Positions 7,347-15,715 of a DNA stretch of 64,000 bases are shown here, piece by piece (position 1 is the first letter of the stretch; each line of letters begins with the position of its first letter). The notes under the pieces were generated by a model. The model did not search any database. It was not told where the DNA came from and worked only from the letters and a program-made list of their open reading frames with translations. Origin of the DNA: JALZEG01 sp046263255 (GTDB lineage: Bacteria > Actinomycetota > CADDZG01 > WHSQ01); contig JBHELD010000003.1 in assembly GCA_046263255.1 (NCBI GenBank), positions 31,841 to 95,840 on the forward strand, in the 5' to 3' direction. The position numbers and the translations under genes were made by a program.

Positions 7347-8649
7347 GTCGGCGTCCGCCGCGCCCCCTCTCACAGGCAGCGTCACCGTCCCCGGCGACAA
7401 GTCGATCTCGCACCGGGCGCTGATCCTCTCCGGGCTCGCGCGGGGCACGAGCACGATCGCCGGCCTCAACATGGGCGACGACGTGGATGCCACCGCGCGC
7501 GCGATGCGGGCGCTGGGGGTCGCCGTCGCGGCCGACGGCGATAAAGCTGAGGTCGAGGGTTATGGGATCGACGGCCTGCGGGAGCCCGAGGACGTGGTCG
7601 ACGTCGGCAACTCCGGCACGTCGATGCGTGCGGTCCTGGGGGTGTGCTCGACCGTCGCCGGGATATCGATCCTGACCGGCGACGCCTCGCTGCGGAACCG
7701 CCCGATGCTCCGGGTGGCGGTGCCGCTGCGCCAGATGGGCGCCGCGGTCGACGGCCGCCGCCACGGCGACCTTCCCCCGCTGGTCGTGCGCGGCGGCGAC
7801 CTCGTCGGGGCGGACGTCGAGCTCGACGTGGCGAGCGCGCAGGTCAAGACGGCCCTTCTCCTGGCGGGGCTTGCGGCGCGGGGAACGACGGCCGTGACCG
7901 AGCCCGGCCCCAGCCGCGACCACACCGAGCGGATGCTGGCGGCAGCCGGGGTTCAGGTCGAGCGCTCCGGCACCACGTGCGCGGTCGAGGGCGGGGCCGC
8001 GCCGCGGCCGATGAGGTGGGAGGTCCCGGGAGACACCTCGTCGGCCCTCTACCTGCTCGTGGCCGCGCTCCTCGTCCCGGGCTCAGAGCTGACGGTCACG
8101 AACGTGCTGCTCAACCCGACGAGGACGCGAGCGTTCGACGTGCTGCGGCGGATGGGCGCGGACCTGACGGTCGCCGGGACGGGCGAGTCGGGGGGAGAGC
8201 CGCGGGGAGACGTCACCGCTCGGACGTCGCAGCTCGCCGCCACGACGATCGACCCCGGGGAGGTGCCGGGGCTGATCGACGAGCTCCCGGTGCTGGCGAT
8301 CGCGGCCTCGCAGGCGGAGGGGCGGACGATCGTGCAGGGCGCCGGCGAGCTGCGCCTGAAGGAATCCGACCGCATCGCCGCGATGGTCGGCGGCCTCGTA
8401 TCGCTCGGCGCGCGGGCCGAGGAGACGTCCGACGGCTTCGTGATCGAGGGGCCGGCGTCGCTGACCGGCGGCGCGGTCGACTCGAGCGGCGACCACCGGG
8501 TGGCGATGTCGTTCGCGATCGCCGGCCTCGTCTCCCACGAGGGCGTCAGGGTCGGCCGGTGGTCCTGCGTCGACACGTCGTTCCCCGGGTTCCTGGACGT
8601 CCTCGGCAAGGCGCAGGGACGCGTGGCCGCCAGGGCCCGTCCGCGGTGA
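7333..8649 (+). CDS. aroA: 3-phosphoshikimate 1-carboxyvinyltransferase (EPSP synthase)
   Basis: Transfers the enolpyruvyl group from PEP to shikimate 3-phosphate, the sixth shikimate step. The signature LTGSVTVPGDKSISHRA starts at residue 13 with catalytic Lys/Ser. GNSGTSMR corresponds to the PEP-binding loop of the class II-like enzymes, and LRLKESDRI is the second family signature. The 438 residues are normal. No Shine-Dalgarno precedes ATG 7333; the start lies within octamer array 5. The stop overlaps cmk by GTGA. An AT-rich island is present at 7540-7561. Confidence 0.95.
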   Translation: MRRRKSASAAPPLTGSVTVPGDKSISHRALILSGLARGTSTIAGLNMGDDVDATARAMRALGVAVAADGDKAEVEGYGIDGLREPEDVVDVGNSGTSMRAVLGVCSTVAGISILTGDASLRNRPMLRVAVPLRQMGAAVDGRRHGDLPPLVVRGGDLVGADVELDVASAQVKTALLLAGLAARGTTAVTEPGPSRDHTERMLAAAGVQVERSGTTCAVEGGAAPRPMRWEVPGDTSSALYLLVAALLVPGSELTVTNVLLNPTRTRAFDVLRRMGADLTVAGTGESGGEPRGDVTARTSQLAATTIDPGEVPGLIDELPVLAIAASQAEGRTIVQGAGELRLKESDRIAAMVGGLVSLGARAEETSDGFVIEGPASLTGGAVDSSGDHRVAMSFAIAGLVSHEGVRVGRWSCVDTSFPGFLDVLGKAQGRVAARARPR

Positions 8650-9296
8650 CGGCGCTCGCCATCGACGGCCCCGCCGGCGCCGGCAAGAGCACCGTCGCGC
8701 GCGCGGTCGCCGACTCGCTGGGGTGGCGCTACGTCGACTCGGGCGCGATGTACCGGGCGATCGCGCTGGCGGTGATCGAGGACGGCGCCGAGCCCTCCGA
8801 CGCGGACGCGGTGGGGAGGATCGCCGAGGCGGCCGGCGTCGACGTCGACGGGCACACGGTGCGGCTCGACGGGGTCGACGTCTCGAAGAGGATCCGCGCG
8901 CCCGACGTGACGGCCCTCGTCTCGCAGATCGCGGCGCAGCCGCGCGTGCGTGCGGCCTTGCTGGACAAGCAACGCGCGCTCGCGTCGAGCGGCGACGTCG
9001 TGATGGAGGGCCGCGACATCGGAACCGTCGTCGCACCGGACGCGGACGTCAAGGTGTTCCTGACGGCGTCGGTCGAGGAGCGCGCGCGGCGGCGCGCGCG
9101 CGAGCTGGGCCTGCCCGGCGACGGCGAGACGATCGCACGGATGGCGCGCTCGCTCGCCGACCGCGACGCCGCCGACGCGACGCGGGCTCTGTCGCCGCTG
9201 GCGCAGGCCGCCGACGCGCACGTCGTCGACACGACCGGGCTCACGCTCGATGAGGTGGTGGCGCGCATCTGCGAGCTCGCGGAAGCGGCGCGATGA
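8646..9296 (+). CDS. cmk: Cytidylate kinase
   Basis: Phosphorylates CMP and dCMP with ATP. The 216 residues begin with the P-loop AIDGPAGAGKST (residues ~5-16), then YVDSGAMYRA for nucleotide binding and VVMEGRDIGTVV for the monophosphate site, with the lid region rich in Arg (RARRRAREL). GTG 8646 overlaps the aroA stop by four bases, and the stop overlaps der (ATGA), so aroA-cmk-der should be co-translated. Confidence 0.95.
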   Translation: MTALAIDGPAGAGKSTVARAVADSLGWRYVDSGAMYRAIALAVIEDGAEPSDADAVGRIAEAAGVDVDGHTVRLDGVDVSKRIRAPDVTALVSQIAAQPRVRAALLDKQRALASSGDVVMEGRDIGTVVAPDADVKVFLTASVEERARRRARELGLPGDGETIARMARSLADRDAADATRALSPLAQAADAHVVDTTGLTLDEVVARICELAEAAR

Positions 9297-10630
9297 GCGG
9301 GTCGGCACGGGGCCTGCCGGTGGTCGCGGTCGTGGGCAGGCCGAACGTCGGGAAGTCGTCGCTCGTGAACCGCGTGCTCGGCCGCCGCGACGCGATCGTC
9401 GAGGAGACGCCGGGCGTCACGAGGGATCGCCGCTCGTTCGTCGCGGAATGGGGCGGCCGCCGCTTCGAGATCGTCGACACCGGCGGCCTCGAGCCCGGCG
9501 CCGAGGGCCTGGACGCGCGCGTGGTCGAGCAGGCGGAGGTCGCGATGGAGGCGGCAGACGTGATCGTCCTCGTCGTCGACGCGTCGGCGGGGCCGCTCGA
9601 GGACGACATGCTCGTCGCGGCGCGGCTTCGCCGGAGCGACAAGCCGGTCCTCGTCGCGGCGAACAAGGTCGACGACCCGCGCGACGAGCCCGCGGCTGCG
9701 GAGTTCTTCCGGCTCGGCCTCGGCGAGCCCGCCGCGCTGTCGGCGCTGCACGGACGGGGGTCGGGCGACTTCCTCGAGCGGCTCGTCGGATGCCTGCCCG
9801 GGGTGGAGGAGGAGGAGCACGGCGCGTGGGGATCGCTCGCGATCGCGGGCCGGCCCAACGTCGGCAAGTCGTCGATCCTCAACGCGCTGCTGCGCGAGGA
9901 CCGCTCGATCGTCGACTCCGTCCCCGGAACGACGCGCGACCCCGTCGACTCGTTCGTCGAGGCAGGGGGCCGCGTGCTGAGGATCGTCGACACCGCCGGG
10001 ATGCGGCGCCGCGTCGCGATCGGCGAGTCGCTCGAGTACTACAGCTGGCTCCGGTCGCGCCGGGCGATCCAGCGCGCCGACGCGGTGCTTCTCGTCGTCG
10101 ACATGACGGAGGGCGTCACCTCCCTCGACCAGCGCATCGCGCAGGACGTCGTGGAATCGGGCCGCGCCTGCGTCGTCGCCCTCAACAAGTGGGACCTGAC
10201 TCCCGAGGAGGAGACCGACCGCGCGCGTGTGGACCGCGACCTCCAGGAGCGCCTCCGCTGGCTCGAGTGGGCGAAGGCCGTCCGAACCTCCGCGCTCACG
10301 CGCCGCGGCATCGACCGGATCCTTCCGGCCGTCCTCGCCGCGCTCGAGTCACACCGGCGAAGGCTGCCGACCGCGGCGGTGAACCGCATCGTCTCCGAGG
10401 CGCAGGCGCGCCGGCCTCACCCCCGCTCCGGACACCGCGCGGTGCGGATCCTGTACGCGGTCCAGGCGAGCACGGCACCCCCGGAGTTCGTCCTCTTCGC
10501 CAGCGGCAACCTGTCGCCGGGATACCAGAAGTACCTCGAGCACCGCATCCGCGACGCGGAGCCGTTCGAGGGCACGCCGCTGGTGCTGCGCACGCGGATC
10601 CGCAGGCGCTCGCACGCAGAGCCCGTCTGA
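9293..10630 (+). CDS. der: Ribosome-assembly GTPase Der (EngA)
   Basis: Double-GTPase needed for 50S subunit maturation. Two tandem G domains are visible, each with GRPNVGKSS (G1, residues ~15 and ~183), DTGG/DTAG (G3) and NKVD/NKWD (G4). They are followed by a C-terminal KH-like domain that ends in a basic tail. The 445 residues are typical. It starts in an ATGA overlap with cmk. The stop is 28 bp before a tRNA-Pro gene. Confidence 0.96.
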   Translation: MSGSARGLPVVAVVGRPNVGKSSLVNRVLGRRDAIVEETPGVTRDRRSFVAEWGGRRFEIVDTGGLEPGAEGLDARVVEQAEVAMEAADVIVLVVDASAGPLEDDMLVAARLRRSDKPVLVAANKVDDPRDEPAAAEFFRLGLGEPAALSALHGRGSGDFLERLVGCLPGVEEEEHGAWGSLAIAGRPNVGKSSILNALLREDRSIVDSVPGTTRDPVDSFVEAGGRVLRIVDTAGMRRRVAIGESLEYYSWLRSRRAIQRADAVLLVVDMTEGVTSLDQRIAQDVVESGRACVVALNKWDLTPEEETDRARVDRDLQERLRWLEWAKAVRTSALTRRGIDRILPAVLAALESHRRRLPTAAVNRIVSEAQARRPHPRSGHRAVRILYAVQASTAPPEFVLFASGNLSPGYQKYLEHRIRDAEPFEGTPLVLRTRIRRRSHAEPV

Positions 10631-10658
10631 GAGGCCCGCCGGTATGATGGCCTCGCAA

Positions 10659-10733
10659 CGGGACGTGGCGCAGCTTGGTTAGCGCACTGGTCTGGGGGAC
10701 CAGGGGTCGCCGGTTCAAATCCGGCCGTCCCGA
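10659..10733 (+). tRNA. tRNA-Pro (anticodon GGG)
   Basis: A full cloverleaf folds by eye: acceptor CGGGACG with CGTCCCG, D stem GCGC/GCGC, anticodon stem CTGGT/ACCAG with loop CTGGGGG (anticodon GGG), T stem GCCGG/CCGGC with loop TTCAAAT. The discriminator base is A and CCA is not encoded. TATGAT at 10642-10647 is a likely -10 element, so the gene may be transcribed separately from der. The next coding start is only seven bases beyond the 3' end. Confidence 0.95.
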
Positions 10734-10739
10734 CTCGGC

Positions 10740-11375
10740 ATGAGACAGCGACCGTCCGTGGAGCGCCACGTAGTCGATGCTCCCGTCACCGCGGCGCCTG
10801 CGGCGAACCGTCTGTGGACCGTCCCCAACGTCCTTTCCCTGCTCCGCCTCGCGAGCGTCCCCGTCTTCGTCTGGCTGTTCGTGTCCGGGCGCGAGAACGC
10901 GGCGGTGATCCTCTACGCCGCGGGCGCGTGGACTGATTTCTTCGACGGGGTGATCGCGCGCAGGTTCGACCAGGTGTCCGAGCTCGGGAAGCTGCTCGAC
11001 CCGCTGGCGGACCGCATCCTGATCCTGGCCCTCGCGATCGCGCTCGTCGCCCGCGAGGTCCTGCCGCTCTGGCTCGCGGTGACGGTCGTGGGGCGCGATC
11101 TGCTGATCCTGAGCGTGTTCCCCTACCTCGAGCGTCGCAGGGTCCCGCGCATCGCAGTGAACTTCACGGGCAAGAGCGCGACCGCGAGCCTGCTGATGGG
11201 TCTGACTCTCCTCGCGTACTCGGAGACGAGCTTCCCGGGCGCGGGGGGCGTCGAACCCGCCGGGACCGCGTTCACCGTGCTCGGGGCCGTGCTCTACTGG
11301 GCCGCGGCGGCGACGTACGCGCGGCAGGCTCGCGAGGGGCTGCGGGCGCTAACCCTCGAGAAAGGGCCGACGTAG
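10740..11375 (+). CDS. pgsA: CDP-alcohol phosphatidyltransferase (PgsA-like)
   Basis: Integral membrane enzyme that swaps CMP of a CDP-lipid for an alcohol, most likely glycerol 3-phosphate or inositol phosphate. The full CDP-alcohol signature D-x2-DG-x2-AR-x8-G-x3-D-x3-D is seen in DFFDGVIARRFDQVSELGKL and the following LDPLADR. About six hydrophobic helices surround it in 211 residues. ATG 10740 is only seven bases after the tRNA, so a later start (GTG 10758) is possible. Substrate choice (PG versus PI phosphate synthase) is open. Confidence 0.82.
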   Translation: MRQRPSVERHVVDAPVTAAPAANRLWTVPNVLSLLRLASVPVFVWLFVSGRENAAVILYAAGAWTDFFDGVIARRFDQVSELGKLLDPLADRILILALAIALVAREVLPLWLAVTVVGRDLLILSVFPYLERRRVPRIAVNFTGKSATASLLMGLTLLAYSETSFPGAGGVEPAGTAFTVLGAVLYWAAAATYARQAREGLRALTLEKGPT

Positions 11376-13909
11376 TGCCCGACCTGAACATGCAGGCGGT
11401 GATCATGGCCGGGGGCGAGGGATCGCGGCTCAGGCCGCTCACGAGCAACATGCCCAAGCCGATGCTCCCCATCGCGAAGCGCCCGATGATGGAGCACATC
11501 CTCGTCCTGCTGCGCGCCCACGGGATCACGGACGTCGTCGCGACGGTGCAGTTCCTCTCGTCCGTCATCCGCAACTACTTCGGCGACGGCTCCGACCTCG
11601 GGATGTCCCTCTCGTACGCGACGGTGGAGGTGCCGCTCGGGACGGCCGGATCGGTCCTCGGAGCACGCGACTTCCTGTCGGGGTCGTTCCTGGTCGTGTC
11701 CGGAGACGCGCTGACCGACGTCGACCTCGAGGAGGTCGTGGACTTCCACAGGAGCCGGGGGGCCGCGGCGACGCTCGTCCTGAAGCGCATGAAGGACCCG
11801 CTGGAGTTCGGCATCGTCATGACGGACGCCGACGGCCGCGTCGAGAGGTTCCTCGAGAAGCCGACGTGGGGGCAGGTCTTCTCGGACACGATCAACACCG
11901 GCATCTACGTCCTCGAGCCAGACGTCCTCGACCTCATACCGGTCGACCACCCGTACGACTTCTCGAGCGAGCTGTTCCCGATGATGCTCGACAAAGGCCT
12001 GCCGCTGTTCGGCTTCGTCACCGACGCCTTCTGGACCGACGTCGGCAACACCGACGCGTACCTGCAGGCGAATCACGACGCGCTGTCCGGAAAGGTCGCC
12101 GTCGAGCCGGTCGGGTTCGAGCTGCGGCCGGGCGTGTGGGTGGGGGAGGACGTCGAGATCCACCCGACCGCTCGGGTCGAGGGGCCGAGCCTCATCGGCG
12201 ACAACGTGAGGATCGACGCCGGCGCGAAGGTCGGACCGCTGACCGTCGTCGCCGACAACGCGATCGTCTCCGACGACGCGTCCGTGACGTCGTCGGTGCT
12301 CCTGGAGCGCGCTCAGGTGGGGCCGTACTCGCTCGCGCGCAGCGCGGTGATCGGCCGCGGGACCTCGCTCCACCGGGGGGTGAACCTCGAGGAGAGCGTC
12401 GTCCTGGGTGACGAGGTGACCGTCGGCGCGGGCGCCTACATAAAGTCTCGAGTGAAGGTTTACCCGAGCCGCACCGTCGAGGCCGGAGCGATCGTGACGC
12501 AGAGCGTGGTCAAGGAGCGGCGGGCGACGCGGACGCTGTTCGGCTCCCGCGGCGTGGCCGGCCCCGTCAACCTCGGCGTCACGCCGCTGGTGGCGACCAG
12601 GCTCGGCATGGCCTACGGCACGACGCTGAAGCGCGGCAGCGTGGTCCTCACCGGGCGCGACGCGAGCCGTGCCGCCCGCACGATGAAGCGCGCCCTCATC
12701 GCCGGGCTGAACTCGACGGGGGTGACATGCCACGACCTCGAGCTGATGCCGCTGCCCGTGACGCGGTTCGCGGTGCGGACCGAGCAGGCGGCGGGGGGGA
12801 TCAGCGTGAGGACGTCGCCGCGCGACCCGGAGGCGGTGGAGATCCGCCTGTTCGACGCCGACGGCGCCGACCTCGCGCCGGGGGACCAGCGCAAGATCGA
12901 GCGGATCTTCTTCCGCGAGGACTACCGGCGCGCGGGCGCGCTGCAGCTCGGGGAGCTCGAGTTCCCGCCCCGCACGCTCGAGCAGTACACGTCCGGGGTG
13001 ATGCGGGCGCTCGACGTCGACGCGATCAGGAAGGCGGCGCTGAAGGTCGTCGTCGACTACGCGTACGGTGCGGCTTCGGTGATCGGGCCGTCGATCTTCG
13101 GCCGCCTCCGGTGCGACGTCCTCGGCCTCCACGGCTTCATCGACGAGCACCGCCCGGTCCTGGTCGAGCGCGACATCGACCGCCTGCTCGACGAGCTGTC
13201 CGACCAGGTCCGGAGCTCCGGTTCGAACGCGGGCGTGCTGCTCGAGCCCGGGGGAGAGGTCGCGCACCTCGTGGACGACAAAGGCCGCGTCGTCTCCGGC
13301 ACCGACGCGCTGCTGGCCCTGCTGGGTCACGAGGCGCGCCGCGCGGCCGGAGGAACCCTGGTCGTCCCGGTGTCGTGCCCGCAGGTCTGCGAGGCGATCG
13401 CGTCGTCCGAGGGCGCGACGCTGACGTGGGCGTCGACCGGCCTCGCCGGGTTGATGGCGCACGCCGCGCAGCCGGGGGTCGTCTTCGTCGGCGACTGCAA
13501 CGGCGCGCTGATGTGGCCTGCGTTGATGCCGGCGCCGGACGGCCTCATGGCGTTCTGCAAGGTCCTCGAGCTGATGGCGACCTCCGCCCGGCCGCTCGCT
13601 GAGGTGGTGGACGGGCTGCCGGACACCACGGTCGTGACGGTCGACGTGGACACGCCATGGGACCTCAAAGGCGCCGTGATGCGGCACGTCGCGTCGCAGG
13701 CGAGCCGGCGCGCCGGCGCCAGGCTCGTCCTGCTCGACGGCGTCAAGGTCATCGAGGACGACGGGTGGGCGCTCGTCATCCCGTATCCGGACGAGCCGCT
13801 GTGCCGCGTGTGGGCGGAGGCGCCGACGCGTGCCGAGGCGGAGGCCCTCGCCGGCCGTTACGCTGCGCTCGTCCGAGAGGTCGTGGACGGAGCATTCGAG
13901 TCTTCTTGA
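11375..13909 (+). CDS. Mannose-1-phosphate guanylyltransferase fused to a degenerate phosphomannomutase domain
   Basis: Three parts make up 844 residues. Residues 1-~235 are a sugar-nucleotidyltransferase with VIMAGGEGSRLRPLT and the KP of NMPKPMLPI. Residues ~245-375 are left-handed beta-helix hexapeptide repeats. Residues ~385-844 resemble phosphohexomutase. In that part the phosphoserine loop TASHNP is replaced by RTSPRDP and the metal loop DGDGDR by a segment around LEPGGEVAHL, so mutase activity looks lost. Actinobacterial proteins of this shape supply GDP-mannose or are regulatory. Start GTG 11375 (TAGTG with pgsA); ATG 11390 is an alternative. Confidence 0.85.
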   Translation: MPDLNMQAVIMAGGEGSRLRPLTSNMPKPMLPIAKRPMMEHILVLLRAHGITDVVATVQFLSSVIRNYFGDGSDLGMSLSYATVEVPLGTAGSVLGARDFLSGSFLVVSGDALTDVDLEEVVDFHRSRGAAATLVLKRMKDPLEFGIVMTDADGRVERFLEKPTWGQVFSDTINTGIYVLEPDVLDLIPVDHPYDFSSELFPMMLDKGLPLFGFVTDAFWTDVGNTDAYLQANHDALSGKVAVEPVGFELRPGVWVGEDVEIHPTARVEGPSLIGDNVRIDAGAKVGPLTVVADNAIVSDDASVTSSVLLERAQVGPYSLARSAVIGRGTSLHRGVNLEESVVLGDEVTVGAGAYIKSRVKVYPSRTVEAGAIVTQSVVKERRATRTLFGSRGVAGPVNLGVTPLVATRLGMAYGTTLKRGSVVLTGRDASRAARTMKRALIAGLNSTGVTCHDLELMPLPVTRFAVRTEQAAGGISVRTSPRDPEAVEIRLFDADGADLAPGDQRKIERIFFREDYRRAGALQLGELEFPPRTLEQYTSGVMRALDVDAIRKAALKVVVDYAYGAASVIGPSIFGRLRCDVLGLHGFIDEHRPVLVERDIDRLLDELSDQVRSSGSNAGVLLEPGGEVAHLVDDKGRVVSGTDALLALLGHEARRAAGGTLVVPVSCPQVCEAIASSEGATLTWASTGLAGLMAHAAQPGVVFVGDCNGALMWPALMPAPDGLMAFCKVLELMATSARPLAEVVDGLPDTTVVTVDVDTPWDLKGAVMRHVASQASRRAGARLVLLDGVKVIEDDGWALVIPYPDEPLCRVWAEAPTRAEAEALAGRYAALVREVVDGAFESS

Positions 13910-13941
13910 AGACTTGGCAACAAGTCGACAAATCTCTATTC
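13902..13941 (+). repeat. Octamer repeat array 6, upstream of gcvH
   Basis: Units from 13910 are AGACTTGG, CAACAAGT, CGACAAAT, CTCTATTC; a weaker unit (CTTCTTGA, 13902-13909) overlaps the stop codon of the preceding gene. The core AACAAGTCGACAAAT matches the other arrays. It lies 24 bp before the gcvH GTG, leaving the AAAGGAGAG ribosome site free. Confidence 0.65.
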
Positions 13942-13965
13942 GCCTGCTCGAAAGGAGAGAACGCG

Positions 13966-14349
13966 GTGAGCGACGTTCCCGCCGATCGCCAGTACACGAA
14001 GGACCACGAATGGGCGCGCGAGCAGGACGGCCGGATCGTCGTCGGGATCACCCACTACGCGCAGGACCAGCTCGGCGACGTCGTGTTCGTCGGTCTCCCG
14101 GAGCCGGGATCCGAGGTCACCGCGGGCGAGCCGCTCGGGGAGGTGGAGTCCACCAAGTCGGTGTCGGACGTCTACAGCCCCGTCAGCGGACGGGTCCTCG
14201 AGAAGAACGTCGAGGTCGAGCAGAACCCGGAGCTCATCAACTCCGACCCGTACGGGGGAGGATGGCTCGTGACGATCGAGCCGTCGGGCGACACCGAGGG
14301 ACTCATCAGCGCGGAGGAGTACCGGGCCTTCGTCGCGGAGGCGCAGTAG
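13966..14349 (+). CDS. gcvH: Glycine cleavage system H protein
   Basis: Carries the aminomethyl group on a lipoyl arm between the P, T and L proteins. The 127 residues show the H-protein start YTKDHEW and the lipoylation motif GEVESTKSVSDVYSPVSG, with the modified Lys at 64. GTG 13966 follows AAAGGAGAG at optimal spacing. The partner genes gcvT, gcvPA and gcvPB lie 5-7 kb downstream; the gap holds garA, two merR-type genes and others, as in mycobacteria where gcvH-garA-merR are neighbours. Confidence 0.96.
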   Translation: MSDVPADRQYTKDHEWAREQDGRIVVGITHYAQDQLGDVVFVGLPEPGSEVTAGEPLGEVESTKSVSDVYSPVSGRVLEKNVEVEQNPELINSDPYGGGWLVTIEPSGDTEGLISAEEYRAFVAEAQ

Positions 14350-14418
14350 CCGCGAGGCGTCGCTCGCGCTCCGTCGTGCCCGCCGCGGCGGAAAGACTCT
14401 CGACCACCGGTCGCCGGC

Positions 14419-14446
14419 TTGACTAACTCTAAAGCTCGCCTATAGG
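14419..14446 (+). promoter_or_regulatory. Promoter of the garA-like gene
   Basis: TTGACT (14419-14424), a 16-bp spacer and TATAGG (14441-14446) form a sigma-70-type promoter. The ATG at 14456 is nine bases past the -10 box, which predicts a transcript beginning almost at the ATG. This supports translation from 14456 and so makes the in-frame TGA at 14504 meaningful. Confidence 0.55.
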
Positions 14447-14455
14447 GTCACCCCC

Positions 14456-14932
14456 ATGTTCTGCACGAACTGCGGCCACAAGAACCCGGACGGCGCGAAC
14501 TTCTGATCGTCGTGCGGGTCGCCGCTGACCGAGGGGACCGAGTCGGCCTCGTCGACCGTCACGTTCATGGCTCCCGAGATGGAGGCGGAGCTCGACGAGG
14601 AGGTCCACGTCTCGGCCGAGGAGCTCGAAGGCGGCCGGGGGGTACTGATCGTGAAGCGGGGCCCGAACGCCGGCAGCAAGTTCTTCCTCGATGCCGACGT
14701 CACGCACGTCGGGCGGCACCCCGACAGCGACATCTTCCTCGACGACATAACGGTCTCCCGGCGCCACGCGGAGCTGCGGCGGTCGCCGAACGAGTTCAGC
14801 CTCGCCGACGTCGGCAGCCTGAACGGCACCTACGTGAACCGGGAGCGGGTCGAGGAGGCCCGTCTGCGCAGCGGCGACGAGATCCAGATCGGCAAGTTCA
14901 AGCTCGTGTTCCTCACGGGGTCGCAGGCGTAG
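14456..14932 (+). CDS. garA: GarA-like FHA-domain protein with N-terminal zinc ribbon interrupted by an in-frame TGA
   Basis: The FHA domain (HVGRHPDSDIFLDD, SRRHAEL, DVGSLNGTYVN) closely resembles mycobacterial GarA, which binds phosphothreonine and controls 2-oxoglutarate flux. The gene neighbourhood (gcvH upstream, ftsR-like merR downstream) agrees. Reading from ATG 14456 gives FCTNCGHKNPDGANF, then TGA (14504-14506), then SSCGSPL. The third cysteine of a CxxC...CxxC zinc ribbon is thus replaced by TGA. Explanations are selenocysteine, a TGC-to-TGA mutation or a base-call error. The first downstream Met (14567) lacks a ribosome site but would still give an intact FHA domain. The Thr-rich STVTF segment may be the kinase target. 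Confidence 0.8.
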
Positions 14933-14934
14933 CG

Positions 14935-15666
14935 ATGCCGCTCTCGCGCTCCCGCGACTACCTGAGCATCGGAGAGGTCCTGGACTCGGTCCGCGCGGAC
15001 TTCCCGGACGTGAGCATCTCGAAGATCCGCTTCCTCGAGGCCGAGGGGCTGATCGCGCCGGAGCGGACGCCGGCCGGCTACCGCAAGTTCTACGAGCCGG
15101 ACGTCGCACGTCTGCGGTACATCCTGTCGCTGCAGCGGGACCACTTCCTGCCGCTGAAGGTCATCCGGGAACGGCTGGGACAGGCGGACGCGGCCGGTTC
15201 GTACCCCGATCCCGGCGCGGGCGGGACGCGGCGCGCGGCTGCGGCGGCCCCGAACGGCCGCGGGAGCATGGCGGAGGCCGAGCCGGGATCGATCGAGTCG
15301 TCCGTCCAGCTGACGCGCGCCGAGCTGCGGGAGGTCTCGGGGCTCTCCGAGGAGCAGCTCCGGGGGCTCGAGGACTTCGGCGTGCTCGCGAAGCGCGACG
15401 ACGACGTGTACGACGAGAACGACCTCGTGGTGGCCAAGGCATCCGGCCGCTTCTTCGCCTACGGCGTCGAGCCCCGTCACCTCCGCATGTACCGCCAGTT
15501 CGCCGACCGCGAGGCCGCGTTCTTCGAGCAGATCGTCACGCCCGCGTTGAAGCGCAAGGACGCCGGCGCGGGGGACCAGGCGCATCAGTCGGTGAGGGAG
15601 CTCCTGACGCTGTCGCGCCAGATGCGAGAGGCGGCGCTGCGCTCCAGCCTCGGGGGCCTCGCGTAG
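14935..15666 (+). CDS. ftsR: MerR-family regulator, FtsR-like
   Basis: A 243-residue DNA-binding protein. The N-terminal MerR winged helix is visible (YLSIGEVLDSV, ISKIRFLEAEGLI, RTPAGYRKF). A central region of helices and a second HTH-like segment (LTRAELREVSGL) follow. It aligns in order and architecture with the regulator next to garA in mycobacteria and corynebacteria (FtsR, an activator of ftsZ). ATG 14935 is three bases after the garA stop, so the two probably share a transcript. Assignment to FtsR is by neighbourhood and domain plan. Confidence 0.8.
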   Translation: MPLSRSRDYLSIGEVLDSVRADFPDVSISKIRFLEAEGLIAPERTPAGYRKFYEPDVARLRYILSLQRDHFLPLKVIRERLGQADAAGSYPDPGAGGTRRAAAAAPNGRGSMAEAEPGSIESSVQLTRAELREVSGLSEEQLRGLEDFGVLAKRDDDVYDENDLVVAKASGRFFAYGVEPRHLRMYRQFADREAAFFEQIVTPALKRKDAGAGDQAHQSVRELLTLSRQMREAALRSSLGGLA

Positions 15667-15683
15667 CCTCGTCGTCTTCCAGT

Positions 15684-15715
15684 CGACCTGTTGCCTTGTC
15701 GACAAATCGATTGGT
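15684..15715 (+). repeat. Octamer repeat array 7, spanning the dacA start
   Basis: Four units: CGACCTGT, TGCCTTGT, CGACAAAT, CGATTGGT, with the palindromic core TTGTCGACAA. The likely TTG start codons of the carboxypeptidase gene (15696 and 15711) both lie inside the array. Confidence 0.66.
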
